DNA from: Bremia lactucae
Lineage: Eukaryota > Oomycota > Peronosporomycetes > Peronosporales > Peronosporaceae
Reading direction: 5' to 3'
Length of the DNA: 15,921 nucleotides
NCBI RefSeq assembly: GCF_004359215.1
Contig: NC_090610.1
Location: 2,755,568-2,771,488 of the forward strand
A program made the position numbers and the translations under genes. Below are positions 7,515 to 15,921 of this stretch, one piece after another. The stretch's first letter is position 1; each line of letters begins with the position of its first letter. Under the pieces are notes generated by a model. The model made no database searches. It saw nothing but the letters and a program-made list of their open reading frames with translations, and had not been told where the DNA came from.

Positions 7515-7925
7515 CTACTGGGCAAGCTGATATAAGGCAGCCTCCACAGGAGGACCGGGAACACGCGGTGGTACAGACACAAGCTTGGCAGCGGGAGCAG
7601 GTAGCGCAGTAGAGGATGGCCCGACAGCAGGCGGATGATTAGCGGCAGCCGCCTTCGGCACCGATTCGGCGGGTTTCTCAGTGGGTGCTTCGGTTGGAAG
7701 CTCGATGGCGACAGGAATTTTGGTCCGCAGAGCTGGCTCGGGCTTGGGAATGTCTTGACCTTTCACATCACGAGACTCGGAGTTGTGGCCGCTAAGCGAG
7801 AGCCACAGCACGAATATAACAGCGGCAAGGACTACGACGATGCCAGTAATACCAACGATGCGTTTGCGTTTTTGGGCGTCCGAGGTGTACTGCCCAGCGC
7901 GCAAAGGGGTAGTTTCGGAGGCCAT
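7515..7925 (-). CDS. Small single-pass membrane protein with Pro/Ala-rich tail, function unknown
   Basis: One exon, 136 residues, starting at ATG 7925; the extension to 7937 would need a GTG start. It has a short polar N-terminus with KRKR at about 19-22, one hydrophobic segment at about 23-45 (IVGITGIVVVLAAVIFVLWL), then a tail rich in Pro, Ala, Val and Thr (ELPTEAPTEKPAESVPKAAA). The positive residues just before the membrane segment favour an N-in, C-out topology, so the tail would face the lumen or outside. I do not recognise a family. The sense codons and clean frame argue that it is real. It is divergent from the carboxypeptidase gene, with about 1 kb between the two starts. Confidence 0.6.
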   Translation of the reverse strand: MASETTPLRAGQYTSDAQKRKRIVGITGIVVVLAAVIFVLWLSLSGHNSESRDVKGQDIPKPEPALRTKIPVAIELPTEAPTEKPAESVPKAAAANHPPAVGPSSTALPAPAAKLVSVPPRVPGPPVEAALYQLAQ

Positions 7926-8927
7926 GCTGCAAAACACTTTGAAATAGATGAGTTACTCTGCACGGCTACAATCTAGAAGTGAGAAAGCCAAATCAGCTTT
8001 TTATGGCGTGCGATTTGTGATTATTGAAGGATCACTACATTTGTAAAAACTCAGACTGGTTCAAGGAATAGAGGAGCATCGGACCAAAAAAATTGGCATT
8101 AACATTTTTTATTTAGACCAGTGAACTTCATCCGTGTAATTAATTAAATTTAGTGATTAAGGCCGCGCCCTCAATTGCGAAAAATCTAATGAGTCGAATC
8201 CGCTCCGTTTTGATGCGATGGTCAGACGAGAATGGCATATCCAAGAAACGCGCAACAGCACCTAGCATATGCAACCGATGCTATCGGATCATGCTCCGAA
8301 CGAAAATTTTGAGTATAGCAACGCAATTAATGCTGGAACACTTTACGTTACTATTATTCTGCAACATAAGGATGTGCTCGTTTCGCGTAAATGCGGAATT
8401 GTCAAGCACATACATGCGAAACCACAAACAAATCAATAGCCACGATTATCTTGCTCACATGTCAGCTGCACCACTGTTGTCCAAAGGGTTTAGGCGAAAG
8501 TGAGCTGCGTTCAAGCCAAATTTGATTCACCGCTCTTTCAAATCTTTGTGGAACCCCACTGAGTCTGACGTTGACGAGTGTCCATCCTTAAGGCAAAGCT
8601 CTCAGCGCACAGTTAAATTAACCTGAGTATAACTTCAGTATTAATGACGCGCTGCGTGCCAAGGTCAAAAACTCAGCGCTATTCAATGTTTGATATCAGG
8701 AATTTGCTCTAAATTAAATTACCATTTCAATTACTTTGCGCGCTGTTCCGCGAAAGTGCGTCTGTTCTTCGCCTTTTTATCGACGCGTCATGAAGTGAAA
8801 TTTTTAGTATTCTTTGGAATTGGGCTTCTACAAACATATTGGCGTAGAAATAGGATTTATTTTGTGATATGGGTTGGTTGTTGGATCTTTGGTAATTGAA
8901 TTTGTCATTCGGCTTTATAACTCGAGA
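7926..8927. other. 1-kb divergent intergenic region with one unassigned ORF
   Basis: The region lies between two divergent starts and should contain both promoters. A plus-strand frame is open at 8153-8503 (first ATG 8189, about 104 codons), but its translation resembles nothing I know. A second frame near 8300-8440 also reads openly for about 45 codons, so neither is convincing. The sequence is AT-rich at 8090-8160 and 8600-8870. No repeat or RNA gene was seen. Confidence 0.4.
8904..8920 (+). promoter_or_regulatory. Possible oomycete initiator element before the carboxypeptidase
   Basis: TCATTC at 8905-8910 lies 18 bases before the ATG. It fits the core of the oomycete initiator (TCATTY), which usually lies close to the start codon. 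The flanking element expected downstream is weak, so this is only a candidate. Confidence 0.3.
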
Positions 8928-10403
8928 ATGTTACGTACGTCAGAATTGACACCGCTCGTGGTGGAGAGCCCTCGGCCTCTCCCCTCTGTAATTTCAGTTT
9001 CCACGCTTCGTCGGTCCGCGGCGCTAACCTCACTATTCTTGATCACTGGCGTTGCGTCGCTGCTCATGCTTTCACTTGTGACGCAGCAAAATTCATCAGT
9101 ATCAAGCGTGGAAAACCTACCAAGTACGGAGTCTGTGAATAACCACGACGACACGTTCTGCGGAATTACGAACTATGAAACGGGCTACATCAAGCTGCCA
9201 AACAAGAATGATGATCACTTTTTTTACTGGTTTGTCGAGTCAAAAAGTGATCCGACAAGAGACCCGTTGGTTCTTTGGCTGACGGGAGGCCCTGGCTGCT
9301 CCGGAATGCTTGCACTGTTGGCTGAGAACGGCCCTTGCCATGTGCTTCCGGATCTGTCCACCACGTACAATCCGTACTCGTGGAACAGACGCGCAAATGT
9401 GATTTGGCTTGACCAACCCTCCGGAGTTGGATACTCATATGGCCTTACAGAAGACATCAACTCTGATATTGTGGCTGAGAATATCTACTGGTTTCTGCAG
9501 GCTTTTTATAAAAAGCGTCCTGACCTGGCTGACCGAGAATTTTTCATTACTGGGGAGAGTTTTGGGGGCCATTTCGTCCCAAATGCTGCTAGTTATATAC
9601 TAAAGGCTAATATGCTTCGACATTTATATCAAAGCACCGTGCACATCTCACTTGCAGGTATTGCGGTTGGAAATGGAATGACTGATCCCGCAGTGCAGAG
9701 CCAGCACAGTGTCGACATGGTGCATAATTCGTACAACATATCATTGCTGAGTGGAAAATCAATTGAAGACATGCGCAACGCACAGCCGGTGTGTCAGAAG
9801 CTCATCGACCGGTGTCAAGACGAACGACCGAGCTGCATTGATGCGAAAGATTTTTGCTTTGGAGCGTTGGAGGTACCTTACTTTCGCTCGGGGCGCAACC
9901 CTTACGATATTCGTGAGCCGTGTACAGAAGTCAACATCATGCAATGTTTTCACTTTGAACATATTGAGACATACTTAAATTTGCCAAAAGTGCAAGGCCG
10001 ACTTGGCATTAACGTGAATAAGTCAAAGCCGTGGCGAGAGTGCGATGCAGCAATCGGTGAAGGGTTTGCACTTAAAAGTTTCCATTCTTCTGCAAACGAG
10101 GTCAAGCTTTTACTTGATGCGGGGGTCCGCGTGCTGATCTACGCTGGCGACGCCGACCTCATGTGCAATTGGGTCGGCAACCAAGCCTGGGTCATGGCGT
10201 TAGACTGGAGCGGTAAATCAGGCTTTAATAGCGCACTGAACCGCCAATTTGTTACGTCCGAAACACGTGACGCCGGTCGTGTTCGATCATTTGAAAACTT
10301 GGCATTCATACGTCTGTTCAATGCCGGCCACATGGTTCCGATGGACCAACCTGCAGTCTCGGTCGACATGATTGACAAATTTTTTCAAAACGAGGAATTT
10401 TGA
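8928..10403 (+). CDS. Serine carboxypeptidase, peptidase family S10, membrane-anchored
   Basis: Single exon, 491 residues. It hydrolyses C-terminal residues of peptides, normally in acidic vacuolar, lysosomal or secreted settings. The S10 landmarks are in order: WLTGGPGCSG (about 118-126) for substrate binding, VIWLDQPSGVGYS (about 158-170), the nucleophile in ITGESFGGHFVP (Ser211), the acid in YAGDADLMCNW (Asp408/410) and the base in NAGHMVP (His468). Many Cys residues suggest disulfides. Residues about 31-50 (AALTSLFLITGVASLLMLSL) are a hydrophobic segment preceded by Arg, so a type II anchor or an uncleaved signal is likely. I chose ATG 8928 because the longer frame starts with TTG at 8874. 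Length and motifs match cathepsin A and carboxypeptidase Y relatives. Confidence 0.95.
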   Translation: MLRTSELTPLVVESPRPLPSVISVSTLRRSAALTSLFLITGVASLLMLSLVTQQNSSVSSVENLPSTESVNNHDDTFCGITNYETGYIKLPNKNDDHFFYWFVESKSDPTRDPLVLWLTGGPGCSGMLALLAENGPCHVLPDLSTTYNPYSWNRRANVIWLDQPSGVGYSYGLTEDINSDIVAENIYWFLQAFYKKRPDLADREFFITGESFGGHFVPNAASYILKANMLRHLYQSTVHISLAGIAVGNGMTDPAVQSQHSVDMVHNSYNISLLSGKSIEDMRNAQPVCQKLIDRCQDERPSCIDAKDFCFGALEVPYFRSGRNPYDIREPCTEVNIMQCFHFEHIETYLNLPKVQGRLGINVNKSKPWRECDAAIGEGFALKSFHSSANEVKLLLDAGVRVLIYAGDADLMCNWVGNQAWVMALDWSGKSGFNSALNRQFVTSETRDAGRVRSFENLAFIRLFNAGHMVPMDQPAVSVDMIDKFFQNEEF

Positions 10404-10793
10404 GCCTTGTGAGACAGATGACAGTTGTGAAATAGTAACTTGTTCTTTAAGGCATCGGCTAAGAGACTTCGTGCACGCTACGATCTCGGTTATAGCATTG
10501 GTATTACCTTTGTAGTGGGCTTACGTTGTAATTAAATGTCTTCTCATGTGCAAAATAATTTGCCTGAAACTTCCCGTGCACTTGAAAGTGATTTCGATGC
10601 TCTTCCCAAAACACAGTCGGTTGAATAGCACCTGACTGCAATTGCTGCTAGTACGCTTGATTTGTTTCTTTCAGCTCAAGCACCATGTCCTGTATCTCTG
10701 TAGCTGCGACAAAATGTCAATACTCATGGCCTTCATGCTGCTTTGCGCCAAATCATAAAACCTCGATAAACTAATAATTCCGCCTGGCCCCTT
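10404..10793. other. Intergenic region with a weak antisense coding trace
   Basis: This is 390 bp between the carboxypeptidase stop and the methionyl-tRNA synthetase ATG. On the minus strand, 10710-10504 reads as 69 codons with one TAG. Runs such as TEIQDMVLELKETNQAY and TVFWEEHRNHFQVHGKF look like real protein. I do not recognise it. It may be a decayed gene fragment. The same stretch should also carry the synthetase promoter. Confidence 0.3.
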
Positions 10794-12770
10794 ATGCTAC
10801 ACTTGCGTCGTTCCGTTCGATGTCCGCAGAGCTGCCTGCGCGTTGGACTTTTCTCCTCAAGCGCAAAGTTATCACCGACATTCATTAGTACGCCTATATT
10901 TTATGTGAACGCGGCTCCGCACATTGGTCACGTACACTCGGCTGTGCTGGCGGACGCGCTATCTCGTTGGCACAAAATCAAGGGAAGTGATGTATTGTTT
11001 ACCACGGGGACGGATGAGCATGGGCTTAAAGTGCAGGAGGCAGCGGAAAATAGTGGCACGACGGACTACAAGGCTTTTTGTAACGAAGTGTCTTCGCGCT
11101 ATATTGACGTCTTTCAGAAAGCCAATGTACTGTACTCGCGCTTTATTCGCACAAGTGACTCAGACCATCATGAAGCCGTTAATGCATTCTGGAGGGTACT
11201 TCGCGACAATGGACACATTTACTTAGGCAACCATGAATCGTGGTATTGTAAGTCGGATGAGAGTTTCTTGACCGAGATGCAAGTGGAAGATAAGGTCGAG
11301 GCCTGCGGCAACGTAATTAAAGTGTCAAAGGAAAGTGGACACCCCGTCGAGATGTTGCATGAGGAAAACTATAAATTTAGGCTGTCAAATTTTCAAAACC
11401 GATTACTTGAGTGGCTGGACGCCAAACCCGACGTCATTGTGCCCAAGACAAGATACAATGAAGTGCGCGCGGCAATCACTGGTGGACTAAAAGATCTGTC
11501 CGTATCACGATTGAGTAACAAAATTTGTTGGGCCATCAAAGTACCTGGTGAGCAATCGGCTTCTCGTATTTGGTCGCTTTACGAGCTCATTTGTTAATAT
11601 TGTGCTTTCAGATGATGACAAACATTGCGTGTATGTGTGGCTGGATGCGTTAACAAATTATTTGACGAGTGCTGGGTATCCAAAGAATATTGACCATTAC
11701 TGGCCGACTGCTTACCATATTGTGGGGAAAGATATATTGAAATTTCATGCCATTATTTGGCCTGCCTTCCTTATGGCAGCAAATCTTCCACTTCCGAAGA
11801 AGGTGGTAGCGCACGCCCACTGGACTGTTGGGGGTGTCAAAATGTCAAAGAGTTTACGCAACGTTGTCGATCCTTACGAAGTACTGTCGAAATACGGATC
11901 TGACTATGTGCGCTTCTTCTTAATGCGTGAGGGCGTGCTTACGAATGATGGCGATTTTAACGTGGAAAAGCTTGAAGACCGTGTGAACAGTGAACTTGCT
12001 GACACGCTAGGTAACCTCGTTTCTCGCAGCACGGGCAAATCGGTATTAGAGAAGGGAATTATCCCGTTGCGTCCTGAATTAAACCGGCTTACCGTTGAAG
12101 ACATGAAAATAGTGACGAAAGGACGTGCACTTCGCACCAAAGTGGAACTCTACTTTGACACGCCAGATGTAAATTGTCAATTTCTTTTGCGGTGTGATCG
12201 ATCTCATTCTCATATTTGTTCTGGTGCCTCTGAAGTTCGCGCGCGGTTTAGAAGAAATATTTTTTTATCTTCATGACGTCAATCGGTATGCTTTTGAAAT
12301 CATACTTGTACAACTCTGACGCGTTTGCAGCTATTTTACAAATATGGAGCCGTGGGTTTTGAGAAAAAGACTTGAGCAAGGCGACGACGTGACATCTGAA
12401 AAAAGCAAAGCAACAAGAGAGCGCTTAAGTACTGTACTGTACATGTCCATTGACGCGGCGCGTATGAGCGGTAAGGCCATCCGCGTTCGATTGTCAATTT
12501 TGTCAAATGTGTTACTTATGATGCTCGTGCCTTTGTAAAGCTATTCTGCTGCAGCCTGTTGTCCCAATAGCTGCAACAAAAATTTTGGACTATCTAGGTG
12601 TCCCGGCAGATAAACGTTCTCTTACTGATGCAACGCTTCTTGCTGACGACGACAGTGTGATGGGCTCTAAGATTTGCAACACAAAATCATTTGTTCCGTT
12701 TCCTAAGGTGCGCAAGGAGCGCGTCAAGGACAATGCGGAAGGTGAAGAGCGGATAAATGAAGGATTTTAG
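10794..12770 (+). CDS. MARS2: Methionyl-tRNA synthetase, mitochondrial type
   Basis: Five exons (10794-11547, 11612-12168, 12236-12285, 12331-12470, 12541-12770) give 576 residues. Introns are 64, 67, 45 and 70 nt, all GT-AG, and all restore the family frame. The enzyme charges tRNA-Met. The class I signatures are present: HIGH exactly at residues 43-46 after FISTPIFYVNAAP, TTGTDEHGLK (about 69-78), YVWLDALTNYL (about 259-269), and KMSKS at 328-332. The anticodon-binding region carries YLHDVNRYFTNMEPW and the helix AILLQPVVPIAATKILDYLG. Residues 1-26 are rich in Arg, Ser and Cys with no acidic residue, a mitochondrial presequence. There is no zinc-ribbon Cys set, as in the mitochondrial subtype. 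The start is the first ATG. Confidence 0.95.
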
Positions 12771-12862
12771 TTTTGATGATGAAGCTTACTTAACTGAGCA
12801 ACGAACTAAATAGTAGAACTTTTTAACCCCCCTGTCAAATAAATTATTATTTCAAGGCGTTA

Positions 12863-14260
12863 ATGCTTCTTGGCGTCGGTCGCAGTTTGTGCCAGCGCTT
12901 CTGTTCTTCGGTGCCCTCTGCTCGAGCTCTGGTACGCCAGTGATGCAAGCAATCCTTTGCATACCATGTATATATTATATTCCTCACTGTTTCGTAAAAA
13001 TAACAGTCGTCGATCGCCGAGGCGCATGCGGAGCTGATCGCCCACGCTACACATCAGAAGTCGCGTCCTGCGAACAAACGACGGGAACTGGTTGGTAACC
13101 TACAGAAATACAAAATTTCTGCTTCAGTAGAGCGTGCTGCTGAAGTACATGCAACCTCAGTGGTCCATCCAAATGCGGAGTTGGGCCCTAATGTCCTGGT
13201 AGGACCGTATTCTTTTATTGGACCAGGTCAGCTCCCTTTTGTTATTTTGTCAATACTATATGTTAATCGAATAGTGAATCAGACGTGGTACTTAAGGCTG
13301 ATGTGCAGCTGCATAATCACGTGATTATTGAAGGCAAAACGCTAGTTGGAAGCGGAACTGTGATCCATCCATTTGCGTGTTTAGGAGGAGAGCCACAAGA
13401 TAAAAAACATTTGCTCTATACCAGGAATAATTTTCGTGCCACGACGCTGAAGATTGGCAAGAATTGTGTAATTAGAGAGCATGTAACAATACACGGCAGC
13501 ACGTCGTATTCAGAAACACCAACGTATGTAGGTGACGACTGTTGGATACTTTGTGGAGCTCATGTAGCGCACGACGCGCAATTAGGTACACGAGTAGTTG
13601 TCTCGAATAATGCATGTATTGCTGGACATGTCTCAATTGGAGACGGCGCAACTATTGGTGGACAGGTGGGGATAAAACAGCACGTAACAATTGGTGCATT
13701 AGCGATGGTAGGTGGCCATAGCGCGCTGGATGGTGATGTGATCCCCTACGGACTAGTTGTGGGAAATCGTGCAAAGCTTGCTGGACTAAATCTCGTTGGA
13801 CTACGCCGTGCTCATGTGGCACGAAACAATATCAAGATGTTGCTGCGGGTATACCGATACGTGTTCGGGATGCCCTCCACCAAGACAACAGGATTTGCAC
13901 CACCTCTTGAGTAGGTACAAAAAGTTTCATTTAAGAAGGTGCATATTATCTGAATGATATCCGAATGCAGTTTAGCCTACAAAGATACCATTTGTGAACG
14001 TGCTTTACAAGCAAAGCAATTTTTGGTTCGGGAAGGACTCGACAGTGAAAGGATACCGCAAGTCGACGAGATGGTACGATGAGATGATTTATATATATTT
14101 GCTAGTACGCTGAGTCGATGTCGATTCATTCTTGCAAAAGGTGGAGTTCGTGGTTACGTCGCCGCAGCGCTTACAATCTTCTTTGTGTTTAGCTAAGGTT
14201 GCCAATACCCCGCGTTCGTCTGATAATAATTCTTTAGCTAGTAAAATGAGGAAGCGCTGA
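12863..14260 (+). CDS. lpxA: Mitochondrial UDP-N-acetylglucosamine acyltransferase (LpxA type)
   Basis: Five exons (12863-12931, 13007-13226, 13283-13910, 13971-14073, 14141-14260; introns 75, 56, 60 and 67 nt) give 379 residues. LpxA moves a hydroxyacyl chain from acyl carrier protein to UDP-GlcNAc, the first step of lipid A synthesis; plants keep the enzyme in mitochondria. The N-terminal 23 residues are a typical mitochondrial presequence without acidic residues. From about residue 70 comes the left-handed beta-helix of hexad repeats (VHPNAELGPNVLVGPYSFIGP). The catalytic His matches GAHVAHD (His193), a second conserved His is in AGHVSIGD (His212), while the site of E. coli His160 appears to be Lys. 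An in-frame TAG at 13912 overlaps a GTAGGT donor; splicing there restores the helical C-terminus (IPQVDEMVEFVV). Confidence 0.92.
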
Positions 14261-14646
14261 AAGGCCAAGTAAACCCAACCAGTTTATATGACGGAATAAG
14301 GCGGAAAAGAGCTGGTAGGCAAGTATCAAAAAGAGCGGGTAGGCAAGTATATCAAAAATCTATTGAGTTGTATACTTTTTTATTTAAATTACGGGCAATT
14401 TGCTCCTAATTTGACCGCTGTGAAATTTTGTGGCTTATAAGTGACATCACTGATTCTAAAAATGGAGATGAATTTTGGGGGTTTGACATTAAAAGCAGTT
14501 ATGACTACATCTCAGCAAAGGAGTTTCTCGTGATGTTACTTTTCATATTGTCAGATGCAGCAGCATTTGAAGCTTATTTGCGTCCGCAAGCACGAGATCA
14601 CATTGTTTATCCAACTAAATAATAGTAATTAGACCCAGCACTCGGG
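14261..14646. other. Spacer with an orphan ORF and a short direct repeat
   Basis: GGTAGGCAAGTAT occurs twice, at 14314-14326 and 14338-14350, each followed by a CAAAAA-like run. From 14410 to TAA at 14622 one plus frame is open for 70 codons without an ATG. Its translation looks like coding sequence (EFWGFDIKSSYDYISAKEFL, then AFEAYLRPQARDHIVYPTK), but I do not recognise the family. It could be the last exon of a gene broken by the neighbouring retroelement. Confidence 0.35.
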
Positions 14647-15292
14647 TGTAGGCGGGCACGTCGTAATGCGGCCACGCTCTACTTAAGCACACACCCTAGC
14701 ACAGCGAGAAAGCGGTTTGCACCTGCATCTCTGGCGTGCAGTGAGGTAGTTGTGGTGGGCGCGCAAGCGACCTCACCCAACACACTAAGAACGATGAAGT
14801 GACGTCACGGGAGCGGCAATCCGGCTCCCCGTGCGCACTTATCAAGTAGGAAGTATTTCTCAGACCGATTTATATTTGATCATATTAAATATAAATATCT
14901 ATTTTTACCAATAAAAATGTCATCTCTATAGATAACACTTAATATGTATTGCGAGCGTATCTTTCTAGATACCTCGCGTAACGGATGACGCTAGCTGTCA
15001 TCCCTCCTAATGTGAATGAACCCATGTGCATCTCATACACAAGGGTTGGTCACAAATGTGCACCACTCCCGAGTGTTAGGTCTAATTACTATAATTTAGT
15101 AAATGACCATCCCCTAAAGTACACCAAGTGTACTTAACGGGGACTGTTTAACATCAGGATAACTTTACCCAGTTTCACCATCCCTTCAGAACGAATTTAC
15201 TTTTTTTATTCGTCAAAGAGGAGAGAGGAACTGCGGGCAGCTTTACGCGCCGCTTTTCACTCAATCACTCTAGCGACCTGTGTTTATATACA
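14647..15292 (+). repeat. Candidate 5' LTR of a second retroelement
   Basis: The stretch begins TGTAGGCGGG and ends TATATACA, giving TGTA...TACA ends, and the Gag-like ATG follows 12 bases later. No second copy lies in the window, so the limits are a guess. Hairpins are dense here: GTGAGGT/ACCTCAC 14741-14776, GGATGAC/GTCATCC 14983-15003, AAGTACAC/GTGTACTT 15117-15135. No ORF is supported in it. Confidence 0.35.
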
Positions 15293-15303
15293 CGGTGCCA
15301 AAG

Positions 15304-15921
15304 ATGCCTCCTAAAAGGGGCCACGTTGGTGGGTCGTCTGCAAAGACGCCCACTCAACCTCAAACTAAGCGCACGCGCCGCGTTAATTCGCCGGCCGCGT
15401 CAAATGCCTTAGTCGAAACGCCGACAGCTACTGCTGCTGTCGCGTTAACAGGGCTAAAGGATCCATCCCACTTTAACAGTGAGGATGTTGATCCGTCGCT
15501 CATTGTCGACTACAATGAGTCGACACCGTTGCCGTCACCTCATAGTAGTGATGCGGACAACGAGCTCATGAGGAAGGATGATGGCGCATTATTGCCCATC
15601 CAAACTTCTCTCATGGCTCACAACATGGAGACAGCATCGTTTACGAATGCTGTCCCATCGACAGGTAATGAGAGCGCTGCCCATAAAGGCGCAGCTGCTT
15701 CTCCGTTGGGTATTACCACAACGCCTTATGCTCAGACCATACTTCATAATGGTTCTGACATAGAGGATTCGGAGCCTAAAGCTCCGCCGACGACACGTGA
15801 ACGTGTTCAGTCGGTGTCACAAGCCAGTCGTTTAGAACGCGGCTATGTGACGGGTGGCATTCCAAAGATGCCCCCTCCATCTAAATGGCCTCGTTTAGAC
15901 GGGCCAAGAGCGTCGCTCCTA
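15304..15921 (+). CDS. Gag-like N-terminus of a second LTR retroelement, partial
   Basis: From ATG 15304 the frame is open for 206 codons to the window edge with no stop, so it is cut off at the right. It starts MPPKRGHVGGSSAKTP, with a basic KRTRR near residue 26, followed by a long low-complexity region rich in Ser, Thr, Ala, Pro and Asp, and ends near the edge with GGIPKMPPPSKWPRLDGP. Such a disordered N-terminus before the capsid fits Gag of oomycete LTR elements, but no diagnostic domain is inside the window. The link to a retroelement rests on position after an LTR-like block and on the same hairpin texture as the left block. The open frame contrasts with the broken genes on the left and suggests a younger insertion. 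Confidence 0.5.
   Translation, partial: MPPKRGHVGGSSAKTPTQPQTKRTRRVNSPAASNALVETPTATAAVALTGLKDPSHFNSEDVDPSLIVDYNESTPLPSPHSSDADNELMRKDDGALLPIQTSLMAHNMETASFTNAVPSTGNESAAHKGAAASPLGITTTPYAQTILHNGSDIEDSEPKAPPTTRERVQSVSQASRLERGYVTGGIPKMPPPSKWPRLDGPRASLL
15499..15519. repeat. Perfect hairpin in the Gag-like ORF, 8-bp arms
   Basis: CTCATTGT at 15499-15506 and its reverse complement at 15512-15519 flank a 5-base loop. Within the same ORF are 15630-15637/15647-15654 (8 bp, loop 9), a CGGAGC/GCTCCG pair near 15768-15784, and ACACGT/ACGTGT near 15793-15806. The hairpins coexist with an intact reading frame. Confidence 0.9.

Noticed and set aside
8153..8503. 116-codon plus-strand ORF
   Set aside because: It starts with GTG, shows no domain, and other frames in the same stretch look equally open. 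It is kept only as an unassigned ORF in the intergenic entry.
13954..14260. A separate two-exon small gene starting at ATG 13954
   Set aside because: The frame joins the LpxA gene through a good GTAGGT donor at 13911 and a CAG acceptor at 13970, and supplies the C-terminal part that LpxA would otherwise lack.
14314..14350. CRISPR-like or satellite array
   Set aside because: Only two copies of a 13-base word, 24 bases apart, which is too little for an array.

Overview
The window reads as nuclear DNA of a plant-pathogenic oomycete (Peronosporales: Phytophthora or a downy mildew). The grounds are compact host genes with very short introns (45-75 nt, GT-AG), short spacers between genes, and a host gene island lying between decayed LTR retroelements of oomycete type (Ty3/gypsy with integrase plus chromodomain, and Copia). 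The assignment is an inference from gene structure and protein similarity; no marker gene is present.

Left block, 1-6.2 kb: retroelement wreckage. On the minus strand at the left edge is a Gag capsid fragment (1-403). A Copia Gag fragment follows on the plus strand (601-840), then a polypurine tract and a 442-bp LTR (1191-1632) with perfect 10-bp inverted ends. A minus-strand Ty3/gypsy element (Gag about 5420-4243, protease joined directly to RNase H 4237-3611, integrase 3510-2340, chromodomain about 1910-1758) follows and ends in a second copy of the same LTR (5470-5893). The two LTR copies are in inverted, not direct, orientation. The reverse transcriptase domain is missing. Another LTR-like end lies at about 6163-6185.

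Middle block, 6.2-14.3 kb: host genes. A decayed coding remnant (6274-6617, +) is followed by the histone-fold subunit 3 of DNA polymerase epsilon/CHRAC (POLE3 type, 3 exons, -), a small single-pass membrane protein (-), an S10 serine carboxypeptidase with an N-terminal membrane anchor (+), mitochondrial methionyl-tRNA synthetase (5 exons, +) and a mitochondrial LpxA-type UDP-GlcNAc acyltransferase (5 exons, +). I rebuilt the spliced genes by hand. In each case the introns restore a single frame that matches the family, and two C-terminal exons of LpxA hide behind an in-frame TAG. MARS2 and LpxA lie head to tail 92 bp apart, and both begin with a presequence of mitochondrial type.

Right block, 14.3-15.9 kb: an orphan ORF, then the 5' part of a second, apparently younger LTR element (possible LTR 14647-15292) whose Gag-like ORF is open from 15304 to the edge of the window.

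The most unusual signal is at the DNA level. The retroelement blocks are densely tiled with short perfect hairpins (arms 6-12 bp, loops 0-12 nt), in coding and LTR sequence alike, far above chance. I did not notice this in the host genes. The longest, a 24-bp perfect palindrome, sits at the junction where reverse transcriptase is missing, and another hairpin lies over the altered catalytic site of integrase. This suggests a hairpin-templated mutation process, or selection for structure, in these elements.
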